A stretch of DNA of 64,000 nt from JAOUEA01 sp963790335 (GCA_963790335.1 CAWBOB010000002.1:62001-126000); one strand, 5' to 3'. Positions 38,271 through 47,212 are shown, numbered from the stretch's first letter. Translations and numbers: made by a program. The notes: a model not told the origin generated them from the sequence alone.

Positions 38271-39239
38271 TCAGCTGCCCCCGATGCTCGCCCGGTCGAG
38301 CACGTGGTCGAGCTCGGCGAGGGTGTCGTCGTCGAGCTCGATGTCACCCGCCTCGGCGTTCGACCGCACGTGGTCGGGGTTGCGGCTTCCTGCGATCGCG
38401 CTCGTGACGCCCGGCTGATGGGCGTTCCACGCCAGGGCGAGCTGGGCGAGCGTGACGCCGAGGCGATCCGCGATGGGCCTCAGCTCCTCGACAACCTCGA
38501 GGGCCACCGGCAGCACATCGCCGGCGAAGAGGTTCAGCTCCTCGGGCTCGCCCGGCTCCCTGCTGCTGGCGGCCCGCCAGTCGCCCTCGGCGAAGGCCGT
38601 GTCGGCGTGGATCGCGCCGGTGAGGATGCCGTAGCCGAGCGGGCCGTACGTGATCACGCCGGTGCCCTGCGACCCACACCACGCGATGAGCTCTGCCTGC
38701 CGGCGGTCGAGCATCGAGAACTCCGGCTGCAGCGAATCGACGTGTCGCACGGCCTCGCACCGCGTGATCAGCTCGCGGTTGAAGTTCGAGACCCCGATGC
38801 AATGGACCTTGCCGGCCTGCTGAAGCTCCGCCATGGCGCCCCAGGAGTCCTCGACGGTGATGCCCAGCTCATCGGGCCAGTGCAGCTGATAGAGGTCGAT
38901 CGCCTCGATCCCGAGCCTCGAGAGCGATGCGTCGCAGGCCTTCGCGATCTCCTCGGGCCGGAAGCCGGTCCCCTCGGGCTGGGGGGCGACCTTCGAGGCG
39001 ATGAGCACGTCGTCTCTGCGCCCGGCGATCGCCCGGCCCACGAGCGACTCGGAGACGCCGTCGCCGTAGACCTCGGCCGTGTCGATCCAGTTGATGCCCG
39101 CGTCGAGCGCCGAGCGCATCGCGTCGATGACGTGATCGTCGGACGCGTTCGCCCCCCAGGCGGTGCCCCCGGCCTCCCACGAGCCGAAGCCGATGACGGA
39201 GAGTTCAGGTCCCTGCGTTCCGAGTCGATGTGTCCTCAT
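38271..39239 (-). CDS. Aldo/keto reductase
   Basis: A 322-residue NADPH-dependent TIM-barrel reductase. The catalytic tetrad can be read as Asp in NWIDTAEVYGDG, the Tyr in VYGDG, Lys in LIASKVAPQPEGTGF and His in DLYQLHWPDELGI. The NADP-binding end is AIAGSRNPDHVRSNAEA. The substrate is unknown. A TAGATT box 6 bases before the ATG indicates a leaderless message. Confidence 0.88.
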   Translation of the reverse strand: MRTHRLGTQGPELSVIGFGSWEAGGTAWGANASDDHVIDAMRSALDAGINWIDTAEVYGDGVSESLVGRAIAGRRDDVLIASKVAPQPEGTGFRPEEIAKACDASLSRLGIEAIDLYQLHWPDELGITVEDSWGAMAELQQAGKVHCIGVSNFNRELITRCEAVRHVDSLQPEFSMLDRRQAELIAWCGSQGTGVITYGPLGYGILTGAIHADTAFAEGDWRAASSREPGEPEELNLFAGDVLPVALEVVEELRPIADRLGVTLAQLALAWNAHQPGVTSAIAGSRNPDHVRSNAEAGDIELDDDTLAELDHVLDRASIGGS

Positions 39240-39245
39240 CGTGTC

Positions 39246-39251
39246 AATCTA
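39246..39251 (-). promoter_or_regulatory. -10 box of the aldo/keto reductase gene
   Basis: TAGATT on the minus strand, 6 bases before the ATG at 39239. Confidence 0.5.
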
Positions 39252-39304
39252 CCCGCGCGGCGCCATCGCTCGTTCGAGCCGGCAGTACCCTGGGTAAGGA
39301 ACCC

Positions 39305-39367
39305 ATGGCAGTCGAGATCGCCGCCGTCCGAAGGGAGCATCGGTCGCAGCACGACCCGCCGTTATGA
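39305..39367 (+). CDS. Possible 20-codon leader peptide coupled to korA
   Basis: An ATG preceded by AAGGA opens 20 codons (MAVEIAAVRREHRSQHDPPL). Its stop TGA overlaps the korA ATG (ATGA). A TACCCT box, within the small palindrome TACCC-T-GGGTA at 39286-39296, lies 13 bases upstream. korA itself has no good ribosome site of its own, so coupling through this small frame is plausible. No conservation could be checked. Confidence 0.3.
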   Translation: MAVEIAAVRREHRSQHDPPL

Positions 39368-41199
39368 CCAAGACCGTCGAAGAGAGGGATCGCGTCGTCG
39401 TCCGCTTCGCGGGGGACTCCGGTGACGGCATGCAGCTCACCGGGGATCGCTTCACCTCCGCGACGGCCGTGCTCGGCAACGACCTCGCGACGCTGCCCGA
39501 TTTCCCGGCCGAGATCAGGGCGCCCGCGGGCACCGTGCACGGCGTCTCCGCGTTCCAGATCCAGTTCGCATCGAGCGACATCACGACGCCGGGTGATCAC
39601 GCCGATGTGCTGGTCGCCATGAACCCGGCCGCGCTCAAGGCCGACCTGGCGAAGGTCGACCCCGGCGGCACCGTGATCGTGAACGAGGACGCGTTCACCC
39701 AGCGCAACATCGAGAAGGCGGGCTACGCCGCCGATCCGACCACCGACGGAACCCTCGACGGCTACCAGCTCTTCAAGGTGCCGATGACCTCGATCACGGT
39801 GCGGGCTACGGAGGGCATCGGCATCGGCAAGAAGGAAGCCGAGCGCGCGAAGAACATGTTCGCCCTCGGGCTCGTGTCGTGGATGTTCGGGCGCCCCACC
39901 GAGACCACCCTCAACTGGCTCGAGCGCAAGTTCGGGGGCAAGCAGGAGATCTACGACGCGAACGTCGCGGCGTTCAAAGCCGGGTACAACTTCGGAGAGA
40001 CGACCGAGCTGTTCGCTCACTCGTACTCGATCGCCGCGGCGCCCGTCGAGCCCGGTACCTACCGCAACATCGCCGGGTCGACCGCGCTCTCGTGGGGGCT
40101 CATCGCCGCGTCGCAGCGCAGCGGTCTGCCGCTGTTCTACGCGAGCTATCCCATCACGCCCGCTTCGGAGCTGTTGCACGAGCTCTCCCGCCACAAGCAT
40201 TTCGGGGTGATCACCCTGCAGGCCGAGGACGAGATCGCGGCCGCGAACGCGGCGCTCGGCGCAGCCTTCGCCGGTCATCTCGCGGTGACCGGTACGAGCG
40301 GCCCCGGCATGGACCTCAAGGCCGAAACCTTGGGCCTCGCCGTGATCATGGAACTGCCGCTCATCATCGTCGACGTGCAGCGAGGAGGGCCCTCGACCGG
40401 ACTGCCGACCAAGACCGAGCAGGGCGACCTGCTGCTCGCCATGTTCGGACGTCACGGTGAGAGTCCGATGCCGATCGTGGCCCCCTCGTCACCGGCCGAC
40501 TGCTTCGCCGTGGCGCTCGAGGCGGCTCGCATCGCGGTGCGCTACCGCACACCCGTGATCGTGCTCTCCGACACGTTCCTGTCGAACTCGTCGGAACCCT
40601 GGCGCGTGCCCGACGTCGGTGATCTTCCACAGATCGAGCCGAACTTCGCCGTCGCGAACGGTGACGGGTTCCTGCCCTACGCCCGAGACGACCGGCTCGC
40701 CCGGCCGTGGGCCGTGCCGGGCTCTCCGGGACTGGTGCACCGCATCGGGGGCTTGGAGCGTGAGGACCGCACGGGCAACATCAGCTACGAGCCGGAGAAC
40801 CACGAGCACATGACGCACCTTCGCCAGGCCAAGGTCGACGGCGTCGCGGCCGAGATCGCCCCGATCACGGTCGACGACCCGTCGGGGGAGGCCGAGCTGC
40901 TCGTGCTCGGCTGGGGGTCGTCGCTCGGCACGATCCGGGCGGCCGCCGCGCGCGTCCGCCAGCGCGGACGACCGGTCGCGACGGCTCACATCCGGCACCT
41001 GAACCCCTTCCCGCCGAACCTCGGTGAGGTCGTCGGCGCCTACCGCACGGTACTGATCCCCGAGATGAACCTCGGGCAGCTCGCGATGCTGATCCGGGCG
41101 AAGTTCCTCGTCGATGCGAAGAGCTTCACCAAGGTGCAGGGCCTCCCCATCTTCGCGGAAGAGCTCGAGGCCGAGATCGACCGGGTCCTCGGTGAGTGA
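39364..41199 (+). CDS. korA: 2-oxoacid:ferredoxin oxidoreductase, alpha (gamma-alpha fusion) subunit
   Basis: A 611-residue subunit. The N-terminal gamma-type domain (residues about 1-190, VVVRFAGDSGDGMQLTGDRF) is fused to the alpha pyrimidine-binding domain (GLIAASQRSGLPLFYASYPITPASE, GTSGPGMDLKAETLGLAV, QRGGPSTGLPTKTEQGDL). With KorB it oxidatively decarboxylates 2-oxoglutarate (or a related 2-oxoacid) to the acyl-CoA with ferredoxin as acceptor. Actinobacteria often use this enzyme in the TCA cycle. The korAB pair is oxygen-tolerant in mycobacteria. Confidence 0.9.
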   Translation: MTKTVEERDRVVVRFAGDSGDGMQLTGDRFTSATAVLGNDLATLPDFPAEIRAPAGTVHGVSAFQIQFASSDITTPGDHADVLVAMNPAALKADLAKVDPGGTVIVNEDAFTQRNIEKAGYAADPTTDGTLDGYQLFKVPMTSITVRATEGIGIGKKEAERAKNMFALGLVSWMFGRPTETTLNWLERKFGGKQEIYDANVAAFKAGYNFGETTELFAHSYSIAAAPVEPGTYRNIAGSTALSWGLIAASQRSGLPLFYASYPITPASELLHELSRHKHFGVITLQAEDEIAAANAALGAAFAGHLAVTGTSGPGMDLKAETLGLAVIMELPLIIVDVQRGGPSTGLPTKTEQGDLLLAMFGRHGESPMPIVAPSSPADCFAVALEAARIAVRYRTPVIVLSDTFLSNSSEPWRVPDVGDLPQIEPNFAVANGDGFLPYARDDRLARPWAVPGSPGLVHRIGGLEREDRTGNISYEPENHEHMTHLRQAKVDGVAAEIAPITVDDPSGEAELLVLGWGSSLGTIRAAAARVRQRGRPVATAHIRHLNPFPPNLGEVVGAYRTVLIPEMNLGQLAMLIRAKFLVDAKSFTKVQGLPIFAEELEAEIDRVLGE

Positions 41200-41209
41200 G
41201 GTGAGCGGC

Positions 41210-42262
41210 ATGAACGGAGCGTCGGGGCGGGAAGCGTCGATCGACGACGGCCACGGTGGGGTCGCGACCCTCGCCAAGAAGGATTTCACCTCCGACCAGG
41301 AGGTTCGCTGGTGTCCGGGTTGTGGTGACTACGCCATCCTGTCCACGGTGCAGGCGTTCATGCCCGAGCTCGGCATCGAGCCGCACAAGACGGTGTTCGT
41401 CAGCGGCATCGGCTGCAGCGGCCGGTTCACCTACTACATGGACACCTACGGGGTGCACGGCATCCATGGGCGCGCGCCGGCGATCGCCACAGGCATCGCG
41501 ACCGCGAACCCCGAGCTCAACGTGTGGGTCGTCACGGGCGACGGCGACGGACTCTCGATCGGCGGCAACCACCTGATCCACGCGCTCCGGCGGAACGTGA
41601 ACATCAAGATCCTGCTGTTCAACAACCAGATCTACGGACTCACGAAGGGGCAGTACTCACCGACGAGCGAGGAGGGGAAGGTCACGAAGTCCACCCCGTT
41701 CGGATCGGTCGATCATCCCTTCAACCCGATCGCGGTCGCACTGGGCGCCGAGGGCACGTTCGTGGCGCGCACGATCGACAACGATCGCCAACACCTGTCC
41801 GAGGTGCTCCGGCAGGCGGCGGCTCACCGCGGGACCGCGTTCGTCGAGATCTACCAGAACTGCAACGTCTTCAACGACGGGGCGTTCGACCTGTTGCGTG
41901 AGAAGTCCGAGGGGGTGCACCACCAGATCAGGCTGGTCGACGGCGAGCCGATCATCTTCGACGAGGGAACCAAGTGCGTGATCGTGGGTGACAACGGCCG
42001 CCTGCAGGTGCGGCCCACGGCGGAGGTCGACCCCGAGCGCATCGTCGTGCATCAAGCCGGCGGGCGCCCCTCGTTGCCGTTCGGGCTCGCCCATCTCTCG
42101 CTCGGCCCGCACGAGGCGACGTGCTTCGGCGTGTTCCGTAACTTCGAGCGCCCCGTGTTCGGTGAGGCGATGCACGCCCAGCTGCGCAGCGCCGAGGAAC
42201 GTCTCGGCAAGGGCGACCTCGCCGCACTCCTCGGCGGCGGCGACACCTGGACGGTGCGCTGA
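41210..42262 (+). CDS. korB: 2-oxoacid:ferredoxin oxidoreductase, beta subunit
   Basis: A 350-residue beta subunit with the thiamine-diphosphate motif GDGDGLSIGGNHLIHALRRN and the [4Fe-4S] Cys residues in WCPGCGDYAI, GIGCSGRF and YQNCNVFNDGAF. Start ATG 41210 is chosen because GAGGTGAG lies just upstream. GTG codons at 41192 and 41201 would overlap or abut korA. Together with korA it forms the complete two-subunit enzyme. Confidence 0.9.
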   Translation: MNGASGREASIDDGHGGVATLAKKDFTSDQEVRWCPGCGDYAILSTVQAFMPELGIEPHKTVFVSGIGCSGRFTYYMDTYGVHGIHGRAPAIATGIATANPELNVWVVTGDGDGLSIGGNHLIHALRRNVNIKILLFNNQIYGLTKGQYSPTSEEGKVTKSTPFGSVDHPFNPIAVALGAEGTFVARTIDNDRQHLSEVLRQAAAHRGTAFVEIYQNCNVFNDGAFDLLREKSEGVHHQIRLVDGEPIIFDEGTKCVIVGDNGRLQVRPTAEVDPERIVVHQAGGRPSLPFGLAHLSLGPHEATCFGVFRNFERPVFGEAMHAQLRSAEERLGKGDLAALLGGGDTWTVR

Positions 42263-42279
42263 GCCGACGATCCGCTCGC

Positions 42280-43467
42280 CTACCCACTCGGGTCCGGGTT
42301 CGATCTCGCGAGGGCCTCTTCGGAGCGGGCCGAGATCTCCCGAAGCTCACCGACGAGGTCCGGCAGCACGCCGAGCAGCGCGTCGGTGTCGGCCTCGCTG
42401 CTGGTGGGGCCGAGGCCGATCCGGAAGCTGCTCAGGCCGGGGTAGCCGATGTGCTCGAGCACCGGTGACGGGTCGCCCGGCTGCCCGGAGCACAACGATC
42501 CCGCCGCGAGCCGGAACCCCCGGTCGTCGAGCGCCATCATCAGCGTCGGCGCATCGAGGCCCTCGACGCTGAAGCACACCAGGTGCGGGGTGCGATGGGT
42601 GGCATGCCCGTGCACGGTCGCGCCCGGCACGGTGGCGGCGATGCGTTCCCGCAGGCGCCGGGTCAGCGCCCACTGCAGCGCGGCGGTGTCCGCCAGGGTC
42701 TCGTGCGAGACCTCCAGCGCGACGGCCATGGCGGCGATGCCCGGCGTGTTCTCCATGCCCGAGCGCCGCTTCCGCTCACGGTCGTCGCCACAGGGATACG
42801 CGGTGACGCCCACCCCGCGCCGTACGTACAGCGCACCCACCCCGGGCGGCCCGCCGAACTTGTGCGCCGAGCAGGAGAGCATGTCGACCTCGAGCGCGTG
42901 CGCGTCGACGGGCAGTCGCCCCACGGTCTGGCACGCGTCGGTGTGGAACCGCACGCCTGCCTCCCGCGCGAGCCGCGCCGCCTCGCCGATCTGCTGCATG
43001 GTGCCCAGCTCCTGGTTGGCATGCTGCAGGCTGGCCAGCACGGTACCCGGCGTGCGAACCTCCTCGGCGTAGCGATCGAGGTCGACCCGTCCTTCGCCGT
43101 CGACCGGGACCTCGACCATCTCGAACCCGTCGCTCTGCAACGCATGACACACCCCGAACACGGCGGGATGCTCGACACCGCTCACCACGATCCGCGTGCC
43201 GAGCTCGCGCACGGCCCGCACGCCCCCCCAGATGGCGAGGGCGACAGATTCCGTGCCGCCCGACGTGAAGACGATCTCGTCGGGTTGGGCGCCGAGCGAG
43301 TCCGCGACGGTCTCGCGAGCACGTTCGAGGAGCGTGCGCGCCGCACGACCCTGCTGGTGGATGTGGAGCGGATCACCGAAGGCATCGAGGGCGTCGACGA
43401 ACACCGCTCGAGCCTCGGGCAGCAGCGGCGTCGCTGAGGCACCGTCGAGATAGATGTCCGCGGTCAT
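42280..43467 (-). CDS. NifS/IscS-like cysteine desulfurase
   Basis: A 395-residue class V aminotransferase-fold enzyme, distinct from SufS. IYLDGASATPLLPEA, VFTSGGTESVALAIWG, the HTDACQTVGRLP segment, PLP Lys in SCSAHKFGGPPGVGALYV and the active-site Cys in GSLCSGQPGDPSPVL are visible. The loop around this Cys is long, as in group I (NifS/IscS). It could supply sulfur for tRNA thiolation or a cofactor. No scaffold or tRNA gene is adjacent. Confidence 0.85.
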   Translation of the reverse strand: MTADIYLDGASATPLLPEARAVFVDALDAFGDPLHIHQQGRAARTLLERARETVADSLGAQPDEIVFTSGGTESVALAIWGGVRAVRELGTRIVVSGVEHPAVFGVCHALQSDGFEMVEVPVDGEGRVDLDRYAEEVRTPGTVLASLQHANQELGTMQQIGEAARLAREAGVRFHTDACQTVGRLPVDAHALEVDMLSCSAHKFGGPPGVGALYVRRGVGVTAYPCGDDRERKRRSGMENTPGIAAMAVALEVSHETLADTAALQWALTRRLRERIAATVPGATVHGHATHRTPHLVCFSVEGLDAPTLMMALDDRGFRLAAGSLCSGQPGDPSPVLEHIGYPGLSSFRIGLGPTSSEADTDALLGVLPDLVGELREISARSEEALARSNPDPSG

Positions 43468-43473
43468 GGCTCG

Positions 43474-44163
43474 TCAGGGCGTGCTGAGATCCCTGTCCTT
43501 GAGGAACGTGCTCCAGTACAGGAAGCCGGCGATGATGGCGCCGGCGACCGGGCCGAGGATCCACACGTACCAGTTCGCGAATTCGCCGGCCGCGAGCGCA
43601 GGCCCGAACCATCGCGCCGGGTTCATGGCGGCCCCCGTATAGGGTCCGAACGCCAGGATGTCGAACGCGATCGCGAGGCCGATGGTGAGCCCCGCCGTCT
43701 TCGAGAACGGCCCGCGATCGTCGACCGCGGTGCCGAAGACCGCGAAGACGAGGAAGAAGGTCGTCACCGCCTCGATGAGGATGCCCTTGCCCACGGCGAT
43801 CGTGTCGGCGAGCGCCGGTGCACCGCCTCCGCCGGCGTCGAACAGGTCGGCGGGGATCACGAACTTCAGCAGGAAGGCGCCCGCGATCGCTCCGGCGAGC
43901 TGCGCGACGATCAGCACGCTCGCGCGCCCGGTGGGGAGCTTCCCGGTCAGCCACAGCGCGATCGCCACGGCCGGATTCACCAGGCCGCCGGAGATGTGGG
44001 CGGTCACCGAGACCATGATCGCCAGCACGAGTCCGTGTGCGAGGGCCACTCCGGTGAGGTCGAGCTGCCCGTTCGCGTTCAGGATCACCGCCCCGGCGCC
44101 CACGAAGATCAGGGCGAACGTGGCGACGAACTCCGCCACGGCAGCCTTGCCCGTGTCGTCCAA
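43474..44163 (-). CDS. MIP-family aquaporin/glycerol channel
   Basis: A membrane channel of about 229 residues with six hydrophobic segments and both half-helix motifs: NPA in GGLVNPAVAIAL and NPA in GAAMNPARWFGPAL. The TTG at 44163 is preferred because GAGGAGGG lies 4 bases before it. A GTG at 44205 would add a 14-residue charged tail. Water or a small neutral solute is the likely substrate. It ends 6 bases before the desulfurase gene. Confidence 0.88.
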   Translation of the reverse strand: MDDTGKAAVAEFVATFALIFVGAGAVILNANGQLDLTGVALAHGLVLAIMVSVTAHISGGLVNPAVAIALWLTGKLPTGRASVLIVAQLAGAIAGAFLLKFVIPADLFDAGGGGAPALADTIAVGKGILIEAVTTFFLVFAVFGTAVDDRGPFSKTAGLTIGLAIAFDILAFGPYTGAAMNPARWFGPALAAGEFANWYVWILGPVAGAIIAGFLYWSTFLKDRDLSTP

Positions 44164-44283
44164 GGTTCCCTCCTCGTGTGGCTCGGACCTCGTGCGCCTG
44201 GCCACCGACCGGGGGCGGTCCGAGACGCGGCCGCGAGCCTATCCGGTGGTCACCAGCCCGGCAAAAGGCGAAGCCGAACCCGG

Positions 44284-44289
44284 TAGCAT
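44284..44289 (+). promoter_or_regulatory. -10 box of a leaderless operon (receiver protein)
   Basis: TAGCAT lies 6 bases before GTG 44296. Confidence 0.5.
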
Positions 44290-44295
44290 CGGGCC

Positions 44296-44682
44296 GTGGA
44301 TGTGCTGCTGGTCTCACCCGAGCCCTCCTCGCGCGAGCTGACGGCGCTCACCGTGCGAAGCATCGAGCGCGCGGTCGGTGGCGAGCTCCGGTTCCGAGCG
44401 GCGGCCAACGGGGAGCTGGGCATCGCCGCGGCCCGGCGCGAACGCCCCGACATCATCGTCGCCGACGAGATCGCGTCGAGGGCCGGCGCCTTCGCGCTCG
44501 CGAAAGGCTTGCGGGACGACGTGCCGGCCTACACGGGCGTGATCGTGATCCTGCTGGAGCGACGGCACGACGCCTGGCTCGCGAGATGGTCAGGAGCCGA
44601 CGCGTGGTTCGTGAAGCCGGTCGACCCGTTCGAGCTGGCCGACCGGCTGCTCGAGCTCGTGAGCGAGAAGGAGAGCGCGTGA
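44296..44682 (+). CDS. Stand-alone receiver-like domain protein
   Basis: A 128-residue CheY-like protein without output domain. The phospho-acceptor Asp is kept in PDIIVADEIASR and the Lys in AWFVKPVDPFEL, but the usual N-terminal acidic pair is replaced (VLLVSPEPSS). Mg2+ binding and phosphorylation are therefore doubtful. The end overlaps the next gene by 4 bases (GTGA). Confidence 0.72.
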   Translation: MDVLLVSPEPSSRELTALTVRSIERAVGGELRFRAAANGELGIAAARRERPDIIVADEIASRAGAFALAKGLRDDVPAYTGVIVILLERRHDAWLARWSGADAWFVKPVDPFELADRLLELVSEKESA

Positions 44683-44966
44683 AGATCAAGGGCATCGACA
44701 AGCGAACGGGACGGGAGTTCATGATCGAGCAGGTGATCGAGAGCGGGGGTGCGTCGCCCTGGGACGGGCATCCGTACAGCGCCGACTACGCCGTCACCCT
44801 CGTGAACGCCCTGCGCGACGCCGAGGACGCCGGTACGAAGATGGAAGAAGCGCTGGAGCAGATCGCGGACCTCGCCCCGGGGTTCACGCTCGACGAAGCA
44901 TCGGTGCTCGGCCCGCTGCGCGCACATCTGTCCCGCCTCGGGCAGAACCTCGTGCAGCAGGGCTGA
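44679..44966 (+). CDS. Hypothetical protein coupled to the receiver gene
   Basis: A 95-residue acidic, soluble protein starting VKIKGIDKRTGREFMIEQV. No family recognised. The GTG start overlaps the stop of the receiver gene, so the two are translated together and may act together. Confidence 0.6.
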   Translation: MKIKGIDKRTGREFMIEQVIESGGASPWDGHPYSADYAVTLVNALRDAEDAGTKMEEALEQIADLAPGFTLDEASVLGPLRAHLSRLGQNLVQQG

Positions 44967-44971
44967 GCCCG

Positions 44972-45184
44972 ATGCGAGCCGCCGACGTGCACGAGGAGCG
45001 ATTCCGGGTCGAGCTGCACGAGCAGGCAGGGAGCTGGCACGTGGAGATCGTCGACGCCGACGGATCGGTGCGCTCACAGCGGATCTGTCGCGACCATCTC
45101 GAGGCTCGCACCTACGCGTCCACCGTCCGCCAGCACCTGTCGTGGCTGTCGACCGACCGGTTCCGTGAGTACTACCGTCTCTAG
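44972..45184 (+). CDS. Hypothetical small protein
   Basis: A 70-residue protein (FRVELHEQAGSWHVEIVDADGSV), probably a small beta-sheet domain. It follows the previous gene by 5 bases and is likely in the same operon. No function can be assigned. Confidence 0.55.
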   Translation: MRAADVHEERFRVELHEQAGSWHVEIVDADGSVRSQRICRDHLEARTYASTVRQHLSWLSTDRFREYYRL

Positions 45185-45188
45185 CGCG

Positions 45189-45296
45189 ATGGGATTCAAC
45201 TACCGGCAGCCCGGCAAGGTGAAGAAGGCCGATCTGGTCATCTTCATCGCGGCATCGGCCGTGATCGTCGCCCTCGTGATCTGGGCGATCTGGTAG
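45189..45296 (+). CDS. Small single-pass membrane protein (35 aa)
   Basis: A 35-residue frame between two genes on the same strand. A positively charged start (MGFNYRQPGKVKKAD) precedes one transmembrane helix (LVIFIAASAVIVALVIWAIW). Spacing of 4 and 6 bases to its neighbours and the clean basic-then-hydrophobic pattern argue for a real gene. Function unknown. Confidence 0.5.
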   Translation: MGFNYRQPGKVKKADLVIFIAASAVIVALVIWAIW

Positions 45297-45302
45297 CGCT
45301 CG

Positions 45303-45680
45303 ATGTCCCAGGACCTCGCGGCGCTGGATGTCTGCTACCTCACGACGACCGGCCGCATCTCCGGGCGTGCGCACCGCATCGAGATCTGGTTCGTGCTGGT
45401 CGACGAGACCGTCTTCCTCATGGCGGGTGACCGGGACCGCAGCGACTGGGTCCGCAACCTGATGATCACGCCCGACGTCGAGCTCGAGCTCGGCAGCAGG
45501 AAGCGAACCACCCGCGCTCGGGTCGTCGACGAGCGATCACCCGACGACGAGCGTGCGCGACGGCTGATGCTCGAGAAGTACGGGGCCCGTGACGGTGGCG
45601 ATCTCTCGACGTGGGCGCGCACCGCCCTGGTCGTCGAGGTCGACTGGCCCGGCGGCGTCAGCTACACGTCGCTGATCTGA
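45303..45680 (+). CDS. F420-dependent nitroreductase-like (Ddn/DUF385) protein
   Basis: A 125-residue split-beta-barrel protein with YLTTTGRISGRAHRIEIWF, the signature of the nitroreductase/F420H2-dependent quinone reductase family (PF04075). VFLMAGDRDRSDWVRNL follows. Members use F420H2 to reduce quinones or nitro compounds. The substrate is unknown. It converges on the Lrp-type gene. Confidence 0.78.
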   Translation: MSQDLAALDVCYLTTTGRISGRAHRIEIWFVLVDETVFLMAGDRDRSDWVRNLMITPDVELELGSRKRTTRARVVDERSPDDERARRLMLEKYGARDGGDLSTWARTALVVEVDWPGGVSYTSLI

Positions 45681-45693
45681 ACCGAGGTCGGGG

Positions 45694-45984
45694 TCAGGCC
45701 TCGTCGAACCCGAGGGAGAACAGCCGGTCGAGGTCGTGCTTCGAGTACACCTGGAAGCTGATGAGCGTCTCGGTGCGTTCGACGCCCCCGACCTTCGAGA
45801 TGCCGCCGGGGATCACGCCGGCGAGGCGATCGTGCGATGAGACCCGAACGATCGCGATGAGGTCGAATTCCCCGGCCACGGAGTAGACCTCACTCACGCC
45901 CTCGATGTCGGCGATCGACTGGGCGGCTTCAGGGATGGCATCGATCTCGCATTGGATCAGGACGACAGCGTGCACGGCGCTCAT
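45694..45984 (-). CDS. Stand-alone Lrp/AsnC ligand-binding (RAM) domain protein
   Basis: A 96-residue protein consisting of the Lrp/AsnC C-terminal RAM domain (AVVLIQCEIDAIPEAAQSIAD, VYSVAGEFDLIAIVRV) with no DNA-binding part. Such proteins bind amino acids and may modulate a full-length Lrp. It follows the thiolase gene by 45 bases on the same strand. Confidence 0.82.
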   Translation of the reverse strand: MSAVHAVVLIQCEIDAIPEAAQSIADIEGVSEVYSVAGEFDLIAIVRVSSHDRLAGVIPGGISKVGGVERTETLISFQVYSKHDLDRLFSLGFDEA

Positions 45985-46029
45985 CGGCTCACGCTTCCTC
46001 TCCCATGGCGTACGGCCGGCGGCTCGGGC

Positions 46030-47211
46030 TCATGCACGCTCCAGCACGACCGCGAGGCCCTGGCCCCCGGAGATGCAGAGCGTCGCGAGGCCCATCGACA
46101 GATCGCGAGCCCGCATCTCGTAGGCCAGCGACAGGATGATGCGCGCCCCGCTCATGCCGATCGGGTGCCCGACCGAGATGCCGCCGCCGTTGACGTTCAG
46201 TCGGTCGCGTTCCAGCTTGAGCTCGCGCTCGCAGGCGATCACCTGCGCCGCGAATGCCTCGTTGATCTCGATCAGCTCGAAGTCGTCGATCGTGCATCCG
46301 AGCCGGTCCATGACCGTGCGGGTGGCGGGAACCGGCCCGATGCCCATGATGCGCGGGGGCACGGCGGCCCACGACATGGCGGTGAGGGTCGCGAGCGGCT
46401 CGCGCCCTTCCGCGTCGGCTCGGGACTCGCTCATGAGCACGAGCGCAGCGGCGCCGTCGGTGAGTCCGCTCGAGTTGCCGGCGGTGACGCTTCCGCCCTC
46501 ACGGAACACGGGAGCGAGGGCAGCGAGCGATGCAGGAGTGGTGTCGGGGCGAACGTGCTCATCGTCGGCGACGGTCACGGTCCGACGTGCGAGGGTCGTC
46601 TCGACCGGGAACATCTCCGCTGCCCGGCGCTCTCCACCGGCCTGTGCGTTCCGTTGTGAGCGCAGGGCGAACTCGTCCTGCTCGGCGCGCGAGATGTCGT
46701 ACATGTCGACCAGGTTCTCCGCGGTCTCGCCCATGATCAGGTCGCACAAGGGGTCGAGCAGTCCGTCGCGGTACATGGCGTCGACGGCCTCGGTGTTGCC
46801 CAGGCGATGCCCGAGCCGCATGTCGGGAAGCAGGTAGGGCACGCGCGACATGTTCTCGATGCCGCCGGCGAGCACGATCTCGCTCTCGCCCAACATGATC
46901 TGCTGCGCCGCGAGCTGAACGGCCTTCATGCCGGAGCCGCAGGCCATGTTCACGTTGTAGCCGGCCACGTCCTCGGGCACGCCGGCCCGCATGCTCACCT
47001 GACGGCCCGTGTTCGGACCGTTGCCCGCCTGTCTCGCGTGGCCGACGATCGTCTGGTCGACCTGCTCCGGCTCGACCCGGGCGCGGCGCAGGGCTTCGCG
47101 GGCAGCGAGTGCCCCTAGCTGCACCGCAGGGGTTTCGGCGAACGATCCGAGGAACCTGCCGATCGGGGTGCGGGCGCCCTCGACGATGACCGCTCGTTGC
47201 ATGGACGCCAT
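46030..47211 (-). CDS. Acetyl-CoA C-acetyltransferase (thiolase)
   Basis: A 393-residue thiolase. The nucleophilic Cys91 is in NMACGSGMKAVQLAA, the catalytic His is in GHPIGMSGARI and the second Cys in CISGGQGLAV. It catalyses Claisen condensation or cleavage of acyl-CoA. No other beta-oxidation or polyhydroxyalkanoate gene is nearby, so the pathway is open. It starts directly behind the nuclease gene. Confidence 0.9.
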   Translation of the reverse strand: MASMQRAVIVEGARTPIGRFLGSFAETPAVQLGALAAREALRRARVEPEQVDQTIVGHARQAGNGPNTGRQVSMRAGVPEDVAGYNVNMACGSGMKAVQLAAQQIMLGESEIVLAGGIENMSRVPYLLPDMRLGHRLGNTEAVDAMYRDGLLDPLCDLIMGETAENLVDMYDISRAEQDEFALRSQRNAQAGGERRAAEMFPVETTLARRTVTVADDEHVRPDTTPASLAALAPVFREGGSVTAGNSSGLTDGAAALVLMSESRADAEGREPLATLTAMSWAAVPPRIMGIGPVPATRTVMDRLGCTIDDFELIEINEAFAAQVIACERELKLERDRLNVNGGGISVGHPIGMSGARIILSLAYEMRARDLSMGLATLCISGGQGLAVVLERA

Positions 47212-47212
47212 T

